Shown one piece after another: positions 17,901-25,190 of a DNA stretch of 64,000 nucleotides. Numbering within the stretch: the stretch's first letter is position 1; each line of letters begins with the position of its first letter. The stretch is taken from contig NZ_BOMH01000039.1 in NCBI RefSeq assembly GCF_016862095.1, positions 142,656 through 206,655 on the forward strand, given 5' to 3'. A model generated the notes under the pieces. That model saw nothing but the letters and a program-made list of their open reading frames with translations. It made no database searches and was not told the origin of the DNA. The position numbers and the translations under genes are program-made. The stretch is from Actinoplanes cyaneus. Lineage in GTDB: Bacteria; Actinomycetota; Actinomycetes; Mycobacteriales; Micromonosporaceae.

Positions 17901-19713
17901 GCAACTGCAGTGGCGTACGACGCAGCGCACCCCCCGGGACGCCGAGGACGCCGCCGAGCTGCTCCGGCTGCTCGGCGATCTCTCCGCGGCCGAGCTGGCC
18001 GAGCGGGGCGTGCCCGAGGAGTGGGCCCAACAGCTGGAGACGACCCGGCGGGCGATCAGGGTCCGGGTGGCCGGCGAGGAACGCTGGATCGGCATCGACG
18101 ACGCGGGGCGGTATCGGGACGCGCTCGGCGTCGCGCTGCCTGTCGGTATCGCCGAGGCATATCTGGAGCCGGTCGCCGACCCGCTCGGTGACCTGGTCGC
18201 GCGCTACGCCAGGACGCACGGGCCGTTCCTCGCGGCGACCTGCGCGGCCCGGTTCGGGCTGGGCGTCTTCGTGGTCGAGCAGGCACTCAAGCGGCTCGGC
18301 TCGACCGGGCGGGTCACCTCCGGCGAGTTCTCGCCCGACGGTGCGGGCACCGAGTGGTGTGACGCCGAGGTGCTGCGCATGCTGCGCCGGCGCTCGCTGG
18401 CCGCCCTGCGCCGGGAGATCGAGCCGGTGCCGCCGAAGGCGCTGGCCGCGTTCCTGCCGCGCTGGCACCAGGTGGGCGGCAACGCCCGCGGGGTGGACGC
18501 GCTGGCCGCGGCGCTGGAGCAGGTCCAGGGGCTGGCGGTGCCGGCTTCGGCCTGGGAGCGGCTGGTGCTGCCGGCGCGGGTCGCCGACTACGCGCCGCCG
18601 CTGCTCGACGAGCTGTGCGGGAGCGGGGAGGTGCTGTGGGCCGGGTCTGGGTCGATCGCCGGTGGCGACGGCTGGGTGACGCTGGCCTATGCCGACAGTG
18701 CGCCACTGCTGCTCCCCCCGCCGGACGAGGAGTTCGCGATCACCCCCGCCCACCAGGCCGTGCTGGACGCGCTCGGCGACGGGCAAGCGCTGTTCTTCCG
18801 ATCACTCTCGGACAGGGCCGGCTCGACCGACGACACCGAACTGGCCGCGGCGGTGTGGGATCTGGTGTGGGCCGGGCACCTGACGAACGACACGTTCGCC
18901 CCGCTGCGCGCGCTGCTCGGCGGCAGCGGCGCGCACAAGGCCAAGGCCGCACCGGCCCGCAGCCGGTACCGACGGCCGGGCCGGGCCACCATGCCGTCCC
19001 GCACCGGGCCGCTCAACATGGCCGGCCGCTGGTCCCGGCTGCCGGAACGAGACCTCGACCCGACCCGCCGCGCGGCCGCGCTCGCCGACCTGCTGCTGGA
19101 ACGGCACGGCGTGGTGACCCGGGGCGCGGTCATGTCCGAGGGCGTGACCGGTGGGTTCGCCGCGGTCTATCCGGTGCTCAGCGCCCTGGAGGAGCGCGGG
19201 GCGGCCCGCCGCGGCTACTTCGTGGAGGGGCTCGGCGCGGCACAGTTCGCGGTGCCGGGCGCCGTGGACCGGCTGCGCGCCCTGGCGGAGCCCGCCGAAC
19301 TGGCCAAACGAGCCGGCACGACCGCGCTGGTGCTGGCCGCGGCGGACCCGGCCAACCCCTACGGCGCGGCGCTGCCCTGGCCCGAACGGATCGTGGACAG
19401 TGGCGACGGGGAACCGGTCGCCAGAGCCGGGCACCGTGCCGGGCGCAAGGCGGGGGCGCTGGTCGTGCTCGTCGGCGGAGAGCTGGTGCTCTACGTGGAG
19501 CGGGGCGGGCGGACGCTGCTGTCCTTCGCCGACGATCCGGAGGCGCTGATCGCGGCCGGGCAGGCCCTCGCGGGCTCGGTGCGGTCCGGGGCGCTCGGGG
19601 CGATGTCGGTGGAGCGGGCGGACGGCGAATCGGTGCATGCGTCGCCGCTGCGGGACGCGTTGCAGGCGGCGGGTTTCCGCGCCACCCCTCGCGGCCTGCG
19701 GCTCCGAGGATGA
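14914..19713 (+). CDS. lhr: ATP-dependent helicase Lhr (large helicase-related)
   Basis: Lhr is a 3'-5' superfamily 2 ssDNA translocase and helicase linked to DNA repair. The protein is about 1600 aa, the size of actinobacterial Lhr. Visible motifs are APTGSGKT (Walker A), IIDEVH (Walker B), TPESLF, HHGSVSREER, TSSLELGID and QRIGRAGH (motif VI); the Lhr core and long C-terminal domain follow. A Gly/Pro-rich insert of about 110 residues (about 310-418) interrupts the second RecA lobe. I prefer the GTG at 14914, 8 nt after AAGGA; an ATG at 14905 and a TTG at 14884 are also in frame. It is divergent from the kinase and ends before a strong bidirectional hairpin. Confidence 0.95.
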   Translation: MREVLDIFGPATREWFTAAFAAPTAAQDGAWRAIGAGRHALVVAPTGSGKTLAAFLWSLDKLAREPVPEQVRRRCRVLYVSPLKALAVDVERNLRAPLTGIRQAAGRLGLPPPEITVGMRTGDTPADERRGFARTPPDILITTPESLFLLLTSAARESLRGVETVIIDEVHAVAATKRGAHLALSLERLDALLERPAQRVGLSATVRPIEETARFLGGSQHVEIVRPPSAKTIEVTVQVPVEDMTRLDESPADDLEGGRHTPSIWPAVEERVLDLIEAHRSTIVFTNSRRGAERLCARLNELSAERAELALLQQSSAGSPPGTGPDGLPLGGTTEPGGTSGDPHGNPSPGVGDDLHFAHGLGQGAGGAGLLRTGNGVGGNADLVAPGGPGPGGMPARRRTSGDGGMPAAVMAQAGATTGAPPVVARAHHGSVSREERKQIEEALKSGRLPAVVATSSLELGIDMGAVDLVVQIEAPPTVAAGLQRIGRAGHQVGAVSRGVVFPKHRGDLLSCAVVAERMSAGAIEELRYPRNPLDVLAQQVVAMVALDAWPVDELAALVRRSAPFAELPESALHAVLDMLSGRYPSTAFAELRPRLVWDRGTDLLTGRPGAQRLAVTSGGTIPDRGMFGVFLAGSERASRVGELDEEMVYESRVGDVFLLGSTSWRIEDITPDRVLVSPAPGAPARMPFWKGDSPGRPIELGRAIGARLRALAKAGDEKATTALRESGLDEWAAGNLVSYLREQREATRHLPDDRTIVVERFRDELGDWRMTVHCVLGAKVNAPWALAIGRRLGERYGVDGQVMPSDDGIVIRLPDTAEEPPGADLVAFDPEEIAQIVEESVGTSALFASRFRECAARSLLLPRRDPRRRQPLWQQRQRSAQLLDVAREFADFPVTLEAARECLQDVFDVPGLTGLMREIGGRKVRLVETETPRPSPFARSLLFGYVGAFLYEGDAPLAERRAAALALDATLLGELLGRVDLRELLDPAVVTETEAQLQWRTTQRTPRDAEDAAELLRLLGDLSAAELAERGVPEEWAQQLETTRRAIRVRVAGEERWIGIDDAGRYRDALGVALPVGIAEAYLEPVADPLGDLVARYARTHGPFLAATCAARFGLGVFVVEQALKRLGSTGRVTSGEFSPDGAGTEWCDAEVLRMLRRRSLAALRREIEPVPPKALAAFLPRWHQVGGNARGVDALAAALEQVQGLAVPASAWERLVLPARVADYAPPLLDELCGSGEVLWAGSGSIAGGDGWVTLAYADSAPLLLPPPDEEFAITPAHQAVLDALGDGQALFFRSLSDRAGSTDDTELAAAVWDLVWAGHLTNDTFAPLRALLGGSGAHKAKAAPARSRYRRPGRATMPSRTGPLNMAGRWSRLPERDLDPTRRAAALADLLLERHGVVTRGAVMSEGVTGGFAAVYPVLSALEERGAARRGYFVEGLGAAQFAVPGAVDRLRALAEPAELAKRAGTTALVLAAADPANPYGAALPWPERIVDSGDGEPVARAGHRAGRKAGALVVLVGGELVLYVERGGRTLLSFADDPEALIAAGQALAGSVRSGALGAMSVERADGESVHASPLRDALQAAGFRATPRGLRLRG

Positions 19714-19777
19714 CCCCGGGCGGGGACAACTCGCCCAGCCCGGCGCCGACGGGTGGCCGGTGTCGAGCGGGGCCACG

Positions 19778-19803
19778 TTGTCCACACCGGCGGGTTGTCC
19801 ACA
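19778..19803 (+). promoter_or_regulatory. Pair of perfect DnaA boxes
   Basis: TTGTCCACA occurs at 19778-19786 and 19795-19803, same strand, 17 bp apart start to start, in the convergent intergenic region after lhr. Two exact consensus boxes this close are unlikely by chance at this base composition. No dnaA, dnaN or AT-rich unwinding region is nearby, so this is not an origin; titration or gene regulation is possible. Confidence 0.55.
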
Positions 19804-19891
19804 GGGCGCCGGAACGATCTTGCCGGTTCGCGGGACAATCGCCTCGGGGGGCGCCCCTGGCCCTGCCCCCGGTAATGCTCGCGAAGCCGGG

Positions 19892-19921
19892 CCGGCGGCC
19901 GCTCCGACGAGCGGCCGCCGG
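19892..19921. terminator. Bidirectional terminator between lhr and the LLM oxidoreductase
   Basis: A perfect 12-bp stem is formed by CCGGCGGCCGCT (19892-19903) and AGCGGCCGCCGG (19910-19921) around a 6-nt loop, seven bases before the stop of the leftward gene. Being symmetric and between convergent genes, it probably stops transcription from both sides. Confidence 0.75.
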
Positions 19922-19927
19922 GGCGGG

Positions 19928-20854
19928 TCAGACGTGGGGCAGCACGTCCGAGGCCACCAGGTCGATATGATCGATGTCGGACAGGTCCAGCGCCTGCAGG
20001 AAGAGCCGCGAAGCTCCCGCCTCCGCATACCGCTTGATCGTCTCGACCGCCTCGGCCGGCGTGCCGACGATCCCGCCGTTCTCCCGCATCTCCTCGACCT
20101 CCCGGCCGATCGCCGCGGCCCGGCGACGCACCTCCGCGTCGTCGCGCCCCACGCACAGCACGGCCGCCGCGCTGAACGTCGGCGGCTCGGCGCGACCGGC
20201 GGCTGCGCTTGCCGCGCGGACCCGCTCGTACTGCGCGGGAATGTCCTCGATCTTGGAGAACGGCACGTTGAACTCGGCGGCGAAGCGCGCGGCCAGATCC
20301 GGCGTGCGCTTCTTGCCGTGCCCGCCGATGATCACGGGCAGCGGCGACTGCACCGGCTTCGGCAGCGCCGGCGAGTCGCTGACCCGGTAGAACTTGCCGT
20401 CGAAGTCGAAGGTCGAGCCTTCCGGCGTCTTCCACAGGCCGGTGATGATCTCCAGCTGCTCCTCGAGCCGGTCGAAGCGTTCGCCGACCGCCGGGAACGG
20501 GATGCCGTATGCCTTGTGCTCGGCGTCGAACCAGCCGCCGCCGAGGCCGAACTCGATCCGGCCGCCGCTCATCGCGTCGACCTGGGCGACCGCGACGGCC
20601 AGCGGCCCGGGCAGCCGGAACGTCGCGGAGCTGACCAGCGTGCCGAGCCGGATCCGGGAGGTCTGCACGGCCAGCGCGGCCAGCGTGATCCAGGCGTCGC
20701 TGGGCCCGGGCAGGCCGGCCCCGTCGCCCATCCGGAGGTAGTGGTCGGAGCGGAAGAATCCGTCGAAGCCGCCGTCCTCGGCGGCCTTGGCGACCCGCAG
20801 CAGGTCGTCGTGGCTGGCACCCTGCTGGGGTTCGGTGAAGATCACAAGACGCAT
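19928..20854 (-). CDS. LLM-class (probably F420-dependent) oxidoreductase
   Basis: This 308-aa luciferase-like TIM-barrel enzyme begins MRLVIFTEPQQGASHDDLL. Family hallmarks include the FRSDHYLRMG segment, RIRLGTLVSSATFRLPGPLA and GRIEFGLGGGWF. In actinobacteria such proteins usually use coenzyme F420 rather than FMN; the sequence alone does not settle which. The substrate cannot be deduced. The ATG at 20854 is used; a GTG two codons earlier is also in frame. It appears to be monocistronic, with the shared hairpin at its 3' end. Confidence 0.85.
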   Translation of the reverse strand: MRLVIFTEPQQGASHDDLLRVAKAAEDGGFDGFFRSDHYLRMGDGAGLPGPSDAWITLAALAVQTSRIRLGTLVSSATFRLPGPLAVAVAQVDAMSGGRIEFGLGGGWFDAEHKAYGIPFPAVGERFDRLEEQLEIITGLWKTPEGSTFDFDGKFYRVSDSPALPKPVQSPLPVIIGGHGKKRTPDLAARFAAEFNVPFSKIEDIPAQYERVRAASAAAGRAEPPTFSAAAVLCVGRDDAEVRRRAAAIGREVEEMRENGGIVGTPAEAVETIKRYAEAGASRLFLQALDLSDIDHIDLVASDVLPHV

Positions 20855-20925
20855 GACCACAACCCTGCCAGACGCGCGGCGTGCCCGGTCCGCATCCGGC
20901 GGCGACTGCCAGTAACGTCGCGTGC

Positions 20926-21717
20926 ATGCCCGGTTATGGATGGATCAGCTTCACCACCGACTACGGCACGTTCGACGGCTTCGTCGCGGCCTGCCACGGG
21001 TCGATCGCCCGCATCGCGCCGGATGCCCGCGTGATCGACGTCACCCATCACGTGCCGCCCGCCGATGTGACGCGGGGCGCGGCCGTGCTGGCGCAGACCG
21101 CGCCGTTCCTCCCGGCGTCGGTGCACCTCGCGGTGGTCGACCCGGGCGTCGGCACGGCCCGCCGCGGGGTGGTGCTCACCACGCCGAACGGGCTGCTCGT
21201 CGGCCCGGACAACGGCCTGCTGATCTGGGCAGCCGAGGCGCTCGGCGGGGTCACCGCGGCGCACGAGCTGAGCAACAAGGACTGGATGCTCGGCGACGTG
21301 TCCCGGACGTTCCACGGGCGCGACGTGTTCGCCCCGGCCGCCGCCAGGCTCGCCGCGGGCGCGGAAGCCTCCGAGGCCGGTCCGGCCGTCGAGCCGGCCT
21401 CGCTGGTGCGCCTGCCCGACCCGCTGACCAGCATCGGCGACGGCTGGATCGAGGCGGAGGTGCTCACCGTCGACCGTTTCGGCAACGTGCAGCTCGCCGC
21501 CGACGGCACCATGCTGACCGGCCTCGGCTCGGAGCTGACCGTCAACGGCACGGTCCGCGCCCGCCGCGGCGCCACCTTCTCCGACGTCAACGCCGGTGAG
21601 CTGCTCGTCTACACCGACTCCGCCGACCGGGTGGCCATCGCCGTCAACAACGGCCGCGCGGTCGTGGTCCTCTCGGTCGTCCCCGGCGACCTCATCCGCA
21701 TCGCCGAGCGCCGCTGA
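20926..21717 (+). CDS. SAM hydroxide adenosyltransferase (DUF62 family)
   Basis: This 263-aa DUF62 enzyme is predicted to hydrolyse S-adenosylmethionine to adenosine and methionine; the family also includes the fluorinase and chlorinase. Characteristic parts are FTTDYG near the N-terminus (catalytic-site Asp), DVTHHVPPADVTRGA, VVDPGVGT and GRDVFAPAAA; the C-terminal barrel contains VDRFGNVQL. The fluorinase-specific 23-residue loop was not recognised, so hydrolase is favoured over halogenase. The ATG at 20926 lies 9 nt after a TAACGT -10-like box, consistent with a leaderless transcript. Confidence 0.88.
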   Translation: MPGYGWISFTTDYGTFDGFVAACHGSIARIAPDARVIDVTHHVPPADVTRGAAVLAQTAPFLPASVHLAVVDPGVGTARRGVVLTTPNGLLVGPDNGLLIWAAEALGGVTAAHELSNKDWMLGDVSRTFHGRDVFAPAAARLAAGAEASEAGPAVEPASLVRLPDPLTSIGDGWIEAEVLTVDRFGNVQLAADGTMLTGLGSELTVNGTVRARRGATFSDVNAGELLVYTDSADRVAIAVNNGRAVVVLSVVPGDLIRIAERR

Positions 21718-21748
21718 CCCCTCCGGCCCTTCGAACCCCTCTTCCCGT

Positions 21749-21950
21749 ACGCCGTGAGCACCCGCCCGCGGCACCCCGGCACGACACCCACACGCCGTGC
21801 CCACCCGCCCGCAGCACTCCAGCGCGACGCCCGCCCGCCGTGCGCCGCCGCCCGCGGGACTCCGGCGCGACGCCCACACGCCGTGCGCACCCGCCCCCGG
21901 GACTCCGGCGCGATGTCCGCACGCCGTGCGCGCACCCGCCCGCGGCGCCG
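21749..21950. repeat. 43-bp tandem repeat array leading into hairpin copy 1
   Basis: Units begin exactly 43 bp apart at 21749, 21792, 21835, 21878 and 21921 (the last is partial). The core is ACGCCGTGNGCACCCGCCCG followed by CGGNACTCCGGCGCGACGCC. The first unit overlaps CGTACG at 21746. Single, unexpanded versions of the same start (CGTACG then GTGAGC) precede hairpin copies 4 and 5. Confidence 0.8.
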
Positions 21951-21954
21951 GCTC

Positions 21955-22011
21955 CCGGCTGGTCCTCATGGTCGTTATGAGGCACGAATAGCGACCATGA
22001 GGACCAGCCGG
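21955..22011. repeat. Dispersed intergenic hairpin, copy 1
   Basis: The perfect 20-bp arms are CCGGCTGGTCCTCATGGTCG (21955-21974) and its complement (21992-22011). They are extended by a G-T and three A-T pairs to the 9-nt loop GAGGCACGA. Other copies are at 29612, 40310, 50819 and 63952. The position of T-A pairs in this stem differs from copies 4 and 5 but pairing is kept. Confidence 0.9.
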
Positions 22012-22198
22012 AGGGGCGACCCGCGTCGCTACCTGGAGCGGGCCGCCAGGCGGCGCCCCGGCCGGTCCGCAAGCTCTTGTGCAGTTCCCGGCGCAGCGCG
22101 TCGGCTCCCGGCGCAGCGCGTCGCCCCCGAAGGCGGGAACCGCCGATGGGCTGGGCGGGTCAGGCATGGGCGGGGTCCGAGCGGGGCACGATGGAGCC

Positions 22199-23137
22199 AT
22201 GCCGGAAGGGGACACCGTGTGGAACACCGCTCGCGTCGTCGAGCGGGCGCTGACCGGACAGGTGCTGACCGGATCCGACTTCCGCGTGCCGCGACTCGCC
22301 ACGGCGGACCTCAGCGGCTGGACGGTGGCCGAGTCCGCGAGCCGCGGGAAGCATCTGCTGCTCCGGCTGACCCGGGACGGCGAGGAGCCGCTCACCCTGC
22401 ATTCGCACCTGCGCATGGAGGGCGCCTGGCGGACCTACGCGCCGGGCGAACGGTGGACCGGGCGCCCCGCGCACCTGATCCGGGTCGTTCTGCGGAGCGC
22501 GCGGGCGGTCGCGGTCGGCTACCACCTGCACGACCTGGAACTGGTGCCGACGGCCGAGGAGAAACGCCTGGTCGGGCATCTCGGGCCGGACCTGCTGGGG
22601 CCGGACTGGGATCCGGCCGAGGCCGCGCGGCGGATCGGGGCGCAACCGGAGGCCACGATCGCCGAGGCGTTGCTCGACCAGCGGAATCTGGCCGGGGTGG
22701 GAAACCTCTACAAGGCCGAGACGCTGTTCCTGCGCGGGTTGTGGCCGTGGACGCGGGTGGCCGCGGTCGCCGACCTCACCGGCACCGTGGAACTGGCCCA
22801 GCGGCTGGTGGCGTCGAATCGCGGGCGTTGGACGCAGACCACCACGGGATCGCTGCGACGCGGAGAGACGAGCTACGTGTACGGGCGGCGGGCGCAACCG
22901 TGCCGGCGCTGCGGCACGGCGATTCAGAAGGCCGAAAGCTCGCCGCTGCTCACGAGCCGGCAGACCACCCAGCAGGCGGGACGACGGCCGCCGGGTGGAA
23001 CGGCCGGACGTGCCGGCGGGAACGCCGCACTCTCAAGAACGGCGGGCCGGATCGGGGAGAAGGCCGAACTCGAGGACCGCATCACCTACTGGTGCCCGCG
23101 CTGCCAGCCGGAGCCTGCCGCGGCGGCCCGGACGTGA
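22199..23137 (+). CDS. nei2: Fpg/Nei-family DNA glycosylase (Nei2-like endonuclease VIII)
   Basis: This base-excision repair glycosylase/AP lyase for oxidised bases has 312 aa. It begins MPEGDTVW; after Met removal Pro2 is the nucleophile and Glu3 the proton donor. The H2TH region is LDQRNLAGVGNLYKAETLF, and the C-terminal zinc finger is CRRC...CPRC. About 60 residues separate the two CxxC pairs, far more than the usual 16-20, so the finger carries a Gly/Arg-rich insert. The ATG at 22199 is required because proline must be residue 2. The last 56 bp overlap the 3' end of the convergent membrane-protein gene. Confidence 0.93.
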   Translation: MPEGDTVWNTARVVERALTGQVLTGSDFRVPRLATADLSGWTVAESASRGKHLLLRLTRDGEEPLTLHSHLRMEGAWRTYAPGERWTGRPAHLIRVVLRSARAVAVGYHLHDLELVPTAEEKRLVGHLGPDLLGPDWDPAEAARRIGAQPEATIAEALLDQRNLAGVGNLYKAETLFLRGLWPWTRVAAVADLTGTVELAQRLVASNRGRWTQTTTGSLRRGETSYVYGRRAQPCRRCGTAIQKAESSPLLTSRQTTQQAGRRPPGGTAGRAGGNAALSRTAGRIGEKAELEDRITYWCPRCQPEPAAAART

Positions 23138-23879
23138 ACCGCGCCGTCCGATCACGCAACTCGGCCAGGCCCTCGGCGATCCCGCGCAGCCGCTCAGCGG
23201 CCTCGACCAGCCCGAAGTAGGCGGGATGCCGGCTGTCCGCAACCGGGTGCCCGTCCTCGGCGACGTAGCTCGCGGCCGCCGCCACCAGCCCCTCGAAGGC
23301 CTCCACACCCTCGACGAACTGCTCGGCCAGCGCGGCATGTGACTGCTCCAGCCGCTGGTCGGGCTGCCCGAGCGGGATGGCCCGCTCGACACTGGCCACC
23401 CGCCGGCCGAGGTCGCGCAGCCACTGCTCGGCGGTCGCCGCCTCCAGCGCGGCGGTCTCGCCGGCACCGTCGAGCCGGCCGGCCAGGCCGAGCATGGTGG
23501 CCGAGGCCCGGTCGAGCCGGTCCCACGCCCCCGCGATCGCCGAGCCGCGCAGGGCATACCGGTTCTTCTGGCGGCGGACCTCGTGCAGCACCGTCCGGCC
23601 GACCTCGGAACGCTCCAGGGCGGCGGCGAACCGCGGGCCGGGCAGAGCGGGCTCCGGTGCGGGCCGCGCCCCCAGCTCGCGGTAGTCGCGCCACCGCCAA
23701 CGGGCCAGGACCACCGAGGCACCCGCCCCGGCGGCCCAGGCCGCGTCCGCGATCCCGATGCCGGAATACGGAACGAGGACGGCAGCCGCCGCGGTCAGCC
23801 CGCCGCCCAGCACGCTCCACCGGCGGGCCGCTCCACGGAGCCGCTTCAGCCGGCGGAAATACTTACCGCGCTCGTCCAT
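23082..23879 (-). CDS. pspM: PspM-like PspA-associated membrane protein
   Basis: This 265-aa protein has a basic N-terminus (DERGKYFRRLKRLRGAARR), then two closely spaced hydrophobic segments (about 22-40 and 44-58: WSVLGGGLTAAAAVLVPY and IADAAWAAGAGASVVLA) and a long, mostly helical cytoplasmic tail. Its place immediately after pspA, below clgR, matches the mycobacterial clgR-pspA-pspM-pspN order, in which PspM recruits PspA to the membrane. Similarity is by layout and topology rather than strong motifs. No pspN-like gene follows: the gene ends in a tail-to-tail overlap with nei2. Confidence 0.7.
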   Translation of the reverse strand: MDERGKYFRRLKRLRGAARRWSVLGGGLTAAAAVLVPYSGIGIADAAWAAGAGASVVLARWRWRDYRELGARPAPEPALPGPRFAAALERSEVGRTVLHEVRRQKNRYALRGSAIAGAWDRLDRASATMLGLAGRLDGAGETAALEAATAEQWLRDLGRRVASVERAIPLGQPDQRLEQSHAALAEQFVEGVEAFEGLVAAAASYVAEDGHPVADSRHPAYFGLVEAAERLRGIAEGLAELRDRTARFTSGPPRQAPAGSAGTSR

Positions 23880-23895
23880 GACGATGCCCTGCCGA

Positions 23896-24765
23896 TCAGC
23901 CGGCGGCGGTGGTGTCGCCGCGCTTCTGGTTCATGCTGGCGCGCAGCTCGTCGAGCCGTGCGACCCCGGCCGCGTCGGCGGCCGTGGTGGTGCTGTCCTG
24001 CTGCTGGCCGACGGCGGGCTGCGCCGCGGCGCCACCCAGCTTCTCCCCCGCCATGCTGGCCCGGATCTGCTCCAGCCGGGACGAGCCGGCCAGGTCCAGG
24101 CTGGACTTCTGCACCTCGAGCATGCGCCCCTCGACCGAGTTGGAGGCCAGCTCGGCCCGGCCCATCGCGTTCGCGTAGCGCTGCTCGATCTTGTCGCGCA
24201 CCTGGTCCAGCGACGGGGTGTTGCCCGGCGCGGCGAGCTGCGACATCGACTCCAGAGACTTGGCCACGGTCTCCTGCATCTTGGCCTGCTCCAGCTGGCT
24301 GAGCAGACGGGAACGCTCGGCGATGCGCTGCTGGAGCACCATCGCGTTGTTCTCGACCGCCTTGCGCGCCTGGCCGGCGGCGGCGAGCGCCTGGTCGTGG
24401 AGGGTCTTCAGATCCTCCATCGACTGCTCGCCGGAGACCAGCTGGGTGGCGAGCGTCTGCGCGGTCTGCTCATACTTCCCGGCCTCGGCCTCGTCGCCGG
24501 CGGCGCGGGCCCGGTCGGCCAGCACGAGCGCCTGACGGGCCATGCCCTGCAGCTTCTCGACCTCGGACATCTGCCGGGACAGCTTCATCTCGAGCTGCCG
24601 CTGGTTGCCGATGACGGCGGCAGCCTGCTGAACGAGAGCCTGGTGCTGTCGCTGGGCGTCCTCGATGGCCTGCTGGATCTGCACCTTCGGGTCGGCGTAC
24701 TCGTCGATCTTCGCGCCGAAGAGCGCCATCATGTAATGCCAGCCCTTGACGAACGGGTTCGCCAT
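23896..24765 (-). CDS. pspA: PspA/IM30-family membrane-stress protein
   Basis: This 289-aa PspA/Vipp1 (ESCRT-III-like) protein protects the cytoplasmic membrane under stress. It has the family N-terminus (NPFVKGWHYMMALFGAKIDEYADPKVQIQQAIED) with a short amphipathic start, then almost continuous coiled coil rich in Q/E/A/L (about 30-220), and a flexible Gly/Ala/Thr tail. The mycobacterial homologue is the 35-kDa antigen. The ATG at 24765 follows GAGGGGA. A 16-bp gap to pspM suggests one transcript, while a 425-bp gap separates it from clgR upstream. Confidence 0.93.
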   Translation of the reverse strand: MANPFVKGWHYMMALFGAKIDEYADPKVQIQQAIEDAQRQHQALVQQAAAVIGNQRQLEMKLSRQMSEVEKLQGMARQALVLADRARAAGDEAEAGKYEQTAQTLATQLVSGEQSMEDLKTLHDQALAAAGQARKAVENNAMVLQQRIAERSRLLSQLEQAKMQETVAKSLESMSQLAAPGNTPSLDQVRDKIEQRYANAMGRAELASNSVEGRMLEVQKSSLDLAGSSRLEQIRASMAGEKLGGAAAQPAVGQQQDSTTTAADAAGVARLDELRASMNQKRGDTTAAG

Positions 24766-25190
24766 CTCGCGGTATCCCCTCAGTGTCGCTCGGTCGGTGG
24801 CGTCTTGGCCGAGACGGGGTCTCGTCGCAGACGCGAAACCATCGTGTCAGCCCGGCGCCAGCGGCGTCACGTGACCTACGGGGGATCTCAGGGTCACCCC
24901 TAGCGACGAGCTTGCCCACGAGGCTACGCCCCTGAGGGGTCGCTTGCGAGACGCGAGCGGCCCACCGGCCGCGGCCCGCGACGGCCGGTCCGGCCGGGAG
25001 ACGCGTTCACAGACCACAAGAGGCCCGCCGGGAGACGCGCCACGGACCGCAAGAAGCCCAGCGGAGGACGCAATCCATGGAGTGCGAGAGGCAACACAAG
25101 GCACCGACGAGAGAGGCGCCCATGGACAGCAAGAGGCCCGGAACGGCCCCGCTCGGGGTCGCTCTCGGGCCTTGACGAACTCGGGCGGAG
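24766..25190. other. 425-bp gap between clgR and pspA with a degenerate repeat and hairpin
   Basis: The right part (24994-25140) is a degenerate array of about 34-bp units starting CCGGGAGACGCG, with three clear units (24994, 25028, 25061) and a longer, decayed fourth. The left part should hold the pspA promoter. I found no exact ClgR site (CGC-N5-GCG with the flanking consensus). No gene was seen. Confidence 0.6.
25134..25172 (-). terminator. Hairpin downstream of clgR
   Basis: Outer arms AGGCCCG (25134-25140) and CGGGCCT (25166-25172) enclose an inner CCCC-GCTC-GGGG hairpin. It lies about 20 bp past the clgR stop. There is no T-run on the transcript, and it may only attenuate transcription into pspA. 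Confidence 0.45.

Larger units (their letters stand above)
21718..22198. other. Gene-free region holding a 43-bp array and hairpin copy 1
   Basis: The region contains the 43-bp tandem array (21749-21950), the first copy of the dispersed hairpin (21955-22011), and a short duplication CCGGCGCAGCGCGTCG near 22085-22125. The remainder up to the nei start is GC-rich with no ribosome site other than that of nei. Confidence 0.7.

Noticed and set aside
19778..19803. Chromosomal origin at the paired DnaA boxes
   Set aside because: Only two boxes, no dnaA/dnaN/gyrB neighbours and no AT-rich unwinding element.
20926..21717. SAM-dependent fluorinase or chlorinase
   Set aside because: It belongs to the DUF62 family but I see no sign of the extra loop of the halogenases and no halometabolite genes; hydrolase is the conservative call.
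23082..23137. Sequence error merging nei2 and pspM ends
   Set aside because: Both frames stay open to normal stops and both proteins have plausible ends; a real overlap is simpler, though resequencing would confirm it.
24830..24960. ClgR binding site upstream of pspA
   Set aside because: CGC...GCG half-sites exist but with 4-nt rather than 5-nt spacing and without the flanking consensus, so I cannot support a site.
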